Shown here in pieces: positions 58,454-64,000 of a DNA stretch of 64,000 nucleotides. Within the stretch, counting starts at the first letter, position 1; every line of letters starts with the position of its first letter. The notes beneath the pieces were generated by a model. The model did no database searches, was not told the DNA's origin, and saw nothing but the letters and a program-made list of their open reading frames with translations. Position numbers and translations under genes: made by a program. Source of the DNA: Phlegmacium glaucopus (lineage: Eukaryota > Basidiomycota > Agaricomycetes > Agaricales > Cortinariaceae); the NCBI GenBank assembly GCA_015039465.1, contig MU130364.1:458346-522345 (forward strand). Direction: 5' to 3'.

Positions 58454-58823
58454 AGTGATTGGTTTCCCAGTCAATTGTTGTTCGATGTCTGTGCATCTCG
58501 GATTCTGATGACGCCCATCTAGTATAGCTAGCTCTTGTGTACTGTTTTGTGTCTCACTTTTTTGATATTCTTTATTTTCATTTCCTCGATGTGTACTACT
58601 ATGTATGTCGTACGAATATCATACCATTTGTTAGTATCTAGTATCTCCCAGCCCTCTGAGATCCATGAGGTATCCTGAGTGCTGAGCACAATCCGACGTA
58701 CGGAGCCTTCCGCCGTTGCGGACTTGAAGTAGTTTAAGCAACATTGGTTGGGTATTACTGCAGTTGACTCGAGGAAGTACTCCCAGGCGAGTCACGAGGT
58801 GACGGCTCCGAGCTTCATTCATT

Positions 58824-59793
58824 CTAAGGATTCCATCCTTGGCATAGAAAATATGCCTCAGAGGAAGCAGCACGGCTGGAAGGTGGCTTGACACAAAAAA
58901 CTTTAAAAAAATTCGGCTGCAACTTTTCTACTCGAAATTTGTCCAGTAAAGGGTGAGCAAAAAACTTCATGCTAGAAAAAAGGCGTCAGACAAGACACCA
59001 AAGTTGAAGAAAACTCTTACAGTAGCACACCACCTTTCCGCCTTCCAACGCTGTCGGCCGTGCGTAGATTGCGCGTTGCAAAATCAAATACAGCTCCACA
59101 TATCTCGAGGCTGGATTGACTATCATGCGCATCGTTTCCAGATGTGTTCGCTGCCATGTCGGAGAGGATGACATCCGCTTTTGCTTGTCGATTGTTCGCG
59201 TTGAATAGCAAACCACGGATGACCTGCTCTGTGCCTTCCCCCAAGAAATCGCCCATTACTGTCTGAACACCAGGTATAGGTAGGATATTCAGAAGGTCAA
59301 CGGCAATGATTGTTCCTCGACCCATCTGTCTGGAATGAGGGCTTAAGTCTAATTTGTCGATATTGAGAGGGTCGAATTCGTCAAGTGTAGGATTTGTGCC
59401 CTTCCTTTTCGGTTTCACCAGAGGAGATAGAGCAGAGTCACTCCAGAGACTTTCTGAGTCCTCTGACTTTTTGCCCTTCTCTTCCGCAGCACCTCTTGGT
59501 GAGTGCGAGATTTGAGGGACTGTGGGGTTCCATCCAAACTTCCCGGCAACGACTTGACTCCAACCTCCAGGGGCGGCCCCAAGATCAACAACAATATTCA
59601 CATCCTTCTCAGTGAGAAATTGATGCCGTTCGTCAATCTCCAACAGTTTGAAAGCAGAACGAGACCGATAGGCTGCTGGGTCACTGAGTCGTTTTTGCAC
59701 GTAAGGGTCCCGATACTGACGAGCAACCCATAATTTGGATTGGGATCTTTTTGCAGAATTTGAAAGTCTAGCTGCAGTTTGGCAGAAAACCAT
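58824..59793 (-). CDS. MRM2: Mitochondrial 21S/16S rRNA 2'-O-methyltransferase (FtsJ/RrmJ family), 306 aa
   Basis: Exons 59021-59793 and 58824-58971 close in frame. The enzyme transfers a methyl group from S-adenosylmethionine to a ribose 2'-OH of the large mitochondrial rRNA; this role is known for yeast Mrm2. A basic, hydroxylated N terminus (MVFCQTAARLSNSAKRSQSK) fits a mitochondrial presequence. SRSAFKLLEID supplies the catalytic lysine (residue 49), VDLGAAPGGWSQVV the SAM-binding loop with Asp70, and ILSDMAANTSG the catalytic Asp212. The final exon gives the last lysine (MKFFAHPLL) and glutamate (KPPSSRAASSEAYFLC) of the K-D-K-E tetrad. A polar insert of about 75 residues separates the first two motifs, as in other fungal homologues. 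It faces the TFIIIC gene. Confidence 0.95.
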
Positions 59794-59872
59794 TCAATTC
59801 GAGTCTGTTAAAGCATGTAAGGTGAAAGTTAGTGCCAGGAACGACTGTGGTTGCGGAGGCCGTAGCCAAACA
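59794..59872. promoter_or_regulatory. 79-bp bidirectional promoter between MRM2 and the TFIIIC gene
   Basis: Start codons at 59793 (leftward) and 59873 (rightward) leave room for only a compact shared promoter. If the TFIIIC start is the second ATG (59915), the spacer is 121 bp. No TATA box is seen. Confidence 0.55.
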
Positions 59873-60692
59873 ATGGCAAAAGACAACGGACTCTTGACTT
59901 TTGTTTCAATCACCATGAACGCGCCTTCCTCTCTTTGCCCCGGATACAAACAAGTTGAGACCTTTGGACCCGAAGAGGAGTACGAAGATGATGAAGAAGT
60001 TTCCTATGTCGTCTTAGACCTTGGCAACGTCGAGCCTACACTTGTTCCAACTTCCTCAACATACCGACTGATTGTACGTTCAATCTTCCTTTCGAAAGGC
60101 TATTTCTTAACACTTCTTAGGGCTTAGATACTCCGACTCCTTTCTTACAACTCCAAGGGACCATTTTTAAAGGACGCCATGACTTACTTCTAGGTACTGA
60201 ACTGCTGTTTACGGATGACAAAGGTGCGTTTGCGCCATCACTTATATTTCTTGTTTACGGCCTGACAGATACTTGATGAAAGAAACCCACGATAGAAACA
60301 GAAGATCTGTTGTACACGTCGCCAACACTGAACAGCGCATTGCTTTCAAGGAAGTCACTTTGATTCCCAAAGCGCCGAAAGAACAGGCGGCGTCCAAGGA
60401 CGGAGAAGGATCAAACGTTATCAATATAGAAGGGACTACCAAAGATGGTTATTCAAACATTGATCGCATAACCGGTCTTTCTGTACCTGCAACTCGTGTT
60501 TCGCGGACAAAAAAGACTGCTTCGACAAGTACTACCAAATCGAGGGCAAAAGCCAAAGGGAAGGAGAAAGCGGGGACTAGCAAAGCTGAGAAAGGGAAAG
60601 GGAAAGAGAAAGTGGTACCTACCGAGGACATACCGATGGATGAAGATCCTCCCGAGGCCAACGATATGGATGACATATACATGGATGAATAG
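59873..60692 (+). CDS. TFIIIC triple-barrel subunit (TFIIIC sub6 family), 237 aa
   Basis: Exons 59873-60073, 60121-60223 and 60283-60692 close in frame. YVVLDLGNVEPTLVPTSSTY followed by RLIGLDTPTPFLQLQGTIFK, GRHDLLLGTELLFTDDK and RIAFKEVTLIPK form the triple-barrel domain of the small TFIIIC subunit, which helps assemble the B-box-binding complex for RNA polymerase III. The C-terminal half is a low-complexity K/S/A/E-rich tail (KGKEKAGTSKAEKGKGKEKV) ending in an acidic patch (DDIYMDE). The start could be ATG 59873 or 59915; only the later one begins at the typical short leader. Intron 2 is closed at the acceptor AAAG|AAACCC because the earlier AG would lead to a stop. Confidence 0.9.
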
Positions 60693-62055
60693 GCCAAGCA
60701 GTCGTGATATCGCGAAACTTAAGGCTGGCAGTGCTTTCAACAGAAAGTCGGCTGCTGACATACACGGGGTTTATACTTCTGGTCAGTCGCAACGGTTATC
60801 CCGAGTTATCTAATGATTTGAAACCAAAGCAAAGGACGAGTGGAGCCTTGTTCATCATCCATCATTCCAAGAATTTTTGTGCACGCTCTACGGTCATATA
60901 GGAGCATACGTCTGGCATCTGCGAGTTCTTCATATACTTGGCCTACAATCAATTTCGAATGACAGATTACATGTTCTACACAAGGCATAAGTTTATGTCA
61001 GATCTTTTATATTCATTTTTTCCCCTGTGGTTCACTGTAAAGCTATTGTCAGGAGTTCCCCTTCCCCCTTCTGTGGAAAGCTTGTGGACGCCCAGTCAGA
61101 TAGGCGGCAAATGGGCTCATACTACTTTTGACTCTAGGATGCCTTGATGACGTTTGCTAACCTTCATATTAGAATGGACTTTTGCCAAATCGATTTTTTT
61201 TTCACTGGATTAGTGAATCTATCTGTATATCGTGTCGGCGACTCCAAGAAGACTATCGCCCTGTTCACCAGGGAAGACACTTGCGAATCTCTATTGACTT
61301 TTTACACATCTATGCCTATAAACGGACTTTTGACGAGATTCACGAGCTTGTCGCCCTCACGTGCGTTGTGTAAAACGAGTTCTCGTTCGGTAAAGCTGCG
61401 GGTACCAAGTTCGACCCACCTCGGCAGATGGAAATTGATGCAGAAATCAAGCGGTTTGAAATCTGCGTGAGCAAGAGTAGCGACCGAGAAGATCTTGCTG
61501 AAAGCTTCATCGGATGTTGTGAAGAAACAAGCTTTGAAAAAATACAAGGATAGATAAAGGCGCACGGGAGTGAGGCATGAACAGGCTCTTAATGACCCGC
61601 CAAAGACTTTAGGACCTGTCATCAAGGCGGGAAAGAAAGCATACGTCGCCCAAAATATTTTGATTACAGCAAGTCACCAAATTGTCTATCAGGTGCGCGT
61701 TTTGTCAGCCTACATCAGTTTATGCTGCATCATGCACCATTATCCACAGGTCACCTCACGATATGGCTGCCCGATGACCACTGCTTTATACTATCTGGTC
61801 TTTCACACGAGCTTTATCGCCAGTACTACTTTCGAATGACATGCGGATACCATGCATTGAGGGTTTGTCACACTGCTTTAATATCTTCAGTACTATCTTA
61901 CATAAAACGCTCATCCAACGTGACAAACCTGCTGCCCCGTAAATGCGGTTTCTATGTTGCAGCAGAACGATTTTGACTTCGTGCGATAATGCCTCAATTT
62001 ATTAGTTACACTGTCGTAAGGATGTTTCTTGTGTTCCTTCGTGCCCTCTGAATTG
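60693..62055. other. Unassigned stretch with coding-like frames
   Basis: Several rightward pieces look protein-like: RRLQEDYRPVHQGRHLRISI with FLHIYAYKRTFDEIHEL (about 61235-61365), then FDPPRQMEIDAEIKRFEICV (about 61410-61475), LNDPPKTLGPVIKAGKKAYV (61588-61650) and LTIWLPDDHCFILSGLSHEL (about 61750-61810). Plausible introns separate some of them. Stop codons near 61554 and other breaks defeated a full model. It may be an intron-rich gene or a decayed one; the family is not recognised. On the other strand, 60806-60988 has a codon-like frame (GQVYEELADARRMLLYDRRA). Confidence 0.35.
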
Positions 62056-63950
62056 ATGCTGTGTCGTTTGCAGTGCATCATTCTCTTCATTTTTGGCCAC
62101 ATCAGCCACCTTTGTCATGCCATGGAGACGAAGTCTTCGCCCATGTTAGCAATCGAACGTACACGACGATGTGAATTGTCAGGCCATAGAGCGAATGCTG
62201 TTATAGTTGCCCTTGGTGAGAGATTCAAGTTCATGAACTTTAAGGAATATTGACGATTTTTTTTCAAGTGAGGAACAGCGATTTGGCTGGCATCACTTCG
62301 ACTATCACACAACTAGAACGACAGTTTAACGAGCATTTTCAATATCCTTATGTTCTTCTGAACGACGTACCGTTCGAACAAACATTTAAAGAGTGAGCCG
62401 TCCCTATTGCAAACGTCTTTTTTGGTTTGATTGACTCTATGTATTTCTTAAAAATGTTAGTCGTGTTGTCAAACTCACCAAATCGAAAGTTGAATTTGGA
62501 TTCGTCCCAGCTGAGCACTGGAACCAACCAGAGTGGATCGACGAAACAAAGGCGTCGTCAGCGCGGCAACGCATGCATGAAGAGGGTGTCGTCTACGGCG
62601 GTCAGTGAACGTTTACCCTCTGTAGTCAGAGTTTGATTCGGAAGGTCTTGCTTAACACAGGAAGCCTTTCGTACGTTTTTCACAATCTGGCAACTTTCCT
62701 GGGAATACATACTTATACAAAAAACGTCGAAGATATCGCAACATGTGTCGTTTCTTCACAGGAGTAATGTTTCCTTGCATTACTTTCTGGTCCAATATAT
62801 GGTCCAATACTCAACTTAAATCAGTTCTGGTTTAGGCACGAACTTTTGGCGCAATATAGATATTACTGGAGGTACGTAATGGTATTAATTACACTCTCCT
62901 TGCTCTCTGCAGCTGACACATACTTTGTATGGGTAGGATTGAGTAGGCAATACTTCTGACCTTTGTACCATGCTCGCTGACAACGGTCCTTCTAGGCCGG
63001 ATGTCAAATTCTATTGTGATATCAGCTATGATCCCTTTTTACTCCAAAAAGAAAACAAGGTGTACGGTGAAAGGCTTTGACTGATGTTCGCTTTGAATGC
63101 AGATTTTGATAGCCATTTACAGGCTTCACGATATCGCTCTATGAATTTCAATCTACCATCACTTCTCTATGGGGTATAGTAAAAGGTCGGTATTATTGTT
63201 ACTCGGATTAATTCATTTAACCTGTTCTGATTACTTGTTATAGCCTATATTGATCATTACCCCACATTGTTACATCCCGAGAATGCCTTGAACTTTATCT
63301 CTAAAGATGCTGGTGTAACCTACAATGGGTGTCATTGTCAGTAAATCATCTATACAAAGCATGTGGAGTTGCTCATAGTAGGTAACACGCGATATAGTTT
63401 GGAGTAATTTTGAGATCGCAGACTTCAACTTTTGGCGCAGCGATACATATCTCGGGTTCTTTGACTTTTTGGATCGAAGCGGAGGTTTTTATTACGAGGC
63501 GAGTTCCATGATCTTCATTTGGATCCGTAGAGAGCTTCTCTCGAGTTGTCTTACAGACTTTCAAATAGCGTTGGGGTGATGCACCTATACATTCTATCGC
63601 GGTCTCATTATTTACACACAAAAACCAAATCGTAGGCCTATCACCATTGAATTCATTTATACTCTCCATGAACTAAAACCGAGCATCAGCATTTCTTTAA
63701 TGACATCGGTATGTTCATACAAACATGATTTTTTGACATTAAATCAACGATCGATAGGATATGGGCATATACCCTATCAGCATTGTCCTCAAGGCAACTT
63801 ACATGCTCGAGGGAATTGTCAATGCAACAAAACCCAGAATTTCGGTTTGTAGTTTTTTTCAATCAAGATACGAATCTGCCTGACTACTCCAGAGTAGATT
63901 ATGAATGGAATTCTTGTCTTTCGAGATTCAATGGGCTCAGTGGGAATTGA
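62056..63950 (+). CDS. GT15 alpha-1,2-mannosyltransferase (KRE2/KTR/MNT1 family), 15 exons, 363 aa
   Basis: Exons are 62056-62215, 62269-62392, 62461-62600, 62661-62670, 62733-62763, 62825-62871, 62937-62942, 62996-63066, 63123-63173, 63244-63336, 63398-63498, 63569-63631, 63684-63708, 63758-63844 and 63868-63950, and the frame closes. The family adds alpha-1,2-mannose from GDP-mannose to N- and O-glycans in the Golgi. A hydrophobic start (CIILFIFGHISHL) fits a type II signal anchor. Hallmarks are YPYVLLNDVPF, KVEFGFVPAEHWNQPEWIDE, SLSYRNMCRFFTGFWFRHEL, QYRYYWRIEPDVKFYCDISY, YGFTISLYEF, HPENALNF, CHFWSNFEIADFNFWRSDTY, GGFYYERWGDAPIHSIA, FFNDIGYGHIPYQHCPQG and VDYEWNSC. Exon 7 is only 6 nt and exon 4 only 10 nt; intron 11 has a GC donor. 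The small exons hide the gene from ORF scans. Confidence 0.9.
62937..62942 (+). other. 6-nt microexon of the GT15 gene
   Basis: GATTGA is preceded by GGGTAG and followed by GTAGGC. Splicing it in gives W-R-I-E-P-D-V, which restores the R-(V/I/L)-E-P motif shared by the family. Skipping it keeps the frame but deletes I-E. Confidence 0.7.
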
Positions 63951-64000
63951 TGAAAGAGCGCTTCGAGTGGGAAGAAATTGAAGGGTCTGTAAGGTTAGCG

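Noticed and set aside
63373..63669. 98-codon leftward open frame
   Set aside because: Overlaps GT15 exons 11 and 12, whose conserved motifs lie on the + strand.
63300..63720. GT15 gene considered a pseudogene because RWGD did not follow FYYE directly
   Set aside because: A GC-AG intron (63499-63568) joins GAG to CGTTGGGGTGAT and restores the motif and the frame.

Overview
The window is nuclear DNA of a filamentous basidiomycete, most likely an Agaricomycete. Genes are dense in short introns (about 45-75 bp, GT-AG with two GC-AG exceptions). The mobile DNA is typical of that group: a Plavaka-type (CACTA-related) transposase, a DUF6532 gene, a Copia gag and a hAT remnant. A NACHT ATPase of the mushroom-NLR type is also present. 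No bacterial, organellar or viral segment was recognised.

Layout. 0-4 kb: the 5' part of an unknown gene running off the left edge, a doubtful small gene and a decayed hAT transposase. 4.5-7 kb: an 11-exon MFS sugar-type transporter. 8.2-10 kb: an orphan copy of part of that transporter's promoter, a TA-flanked MITE, and an APH-like phosphotransferase pseudogene. 10.5-16.6 kb: a conserved block with a NACHT protein, a CDC3-type septin and proteasome beta-7 (PRE4). 17.7-39 kb: a repeat island. It holds a 160-170 bp tandem repeat split by a gag-only Copia-like element, a 3.6 kb structure with 0.9 kb inverted arms, a truncated Plavaka element with its divergent DUF6532 partner, and several inverted and direct repeats. 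39-40.4 kb: a relic phosphotransferase and a 0.63 kb MITE. 40.6-48.7 kb: a duplicated fragment of the PRE4 5' end, followed by three tandem copies of a Ser/Thr-rich single-pass membrane protein gene with a C-terminal PPAYD motif. The first copy is broken. 48.8-64 kb: a second conserved block with a 2,667-residue sacsin-like protein (two GHKL ATPase modules and a C-terminal BTB), histone H4, mitochondrial rRNA methyltransferase MRM2, a TFIIIC triple-barrel subunit, an unassigned stretch and a complete 15-exon GT15 mannosyltransferase with very small exons.

Housekeeping pairs are arranged divergently (sacsin-like/H4; MRM2/TFIIIC, 79 bp between starts) or convergently (septin/PRE4; H4/MRM2). For the MFS, NACHT, septin, PRE4, sacsin-like, H4, MRM2, TFIIIC, GT15 and two membrane-protein genes I traced every splice junction by hand. 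The reading frame closed in each case, which supports the models although no transcript data were available. The two stable blocks are separated by an island where transposons, segmental duplication and pseudogene formation concentrate.
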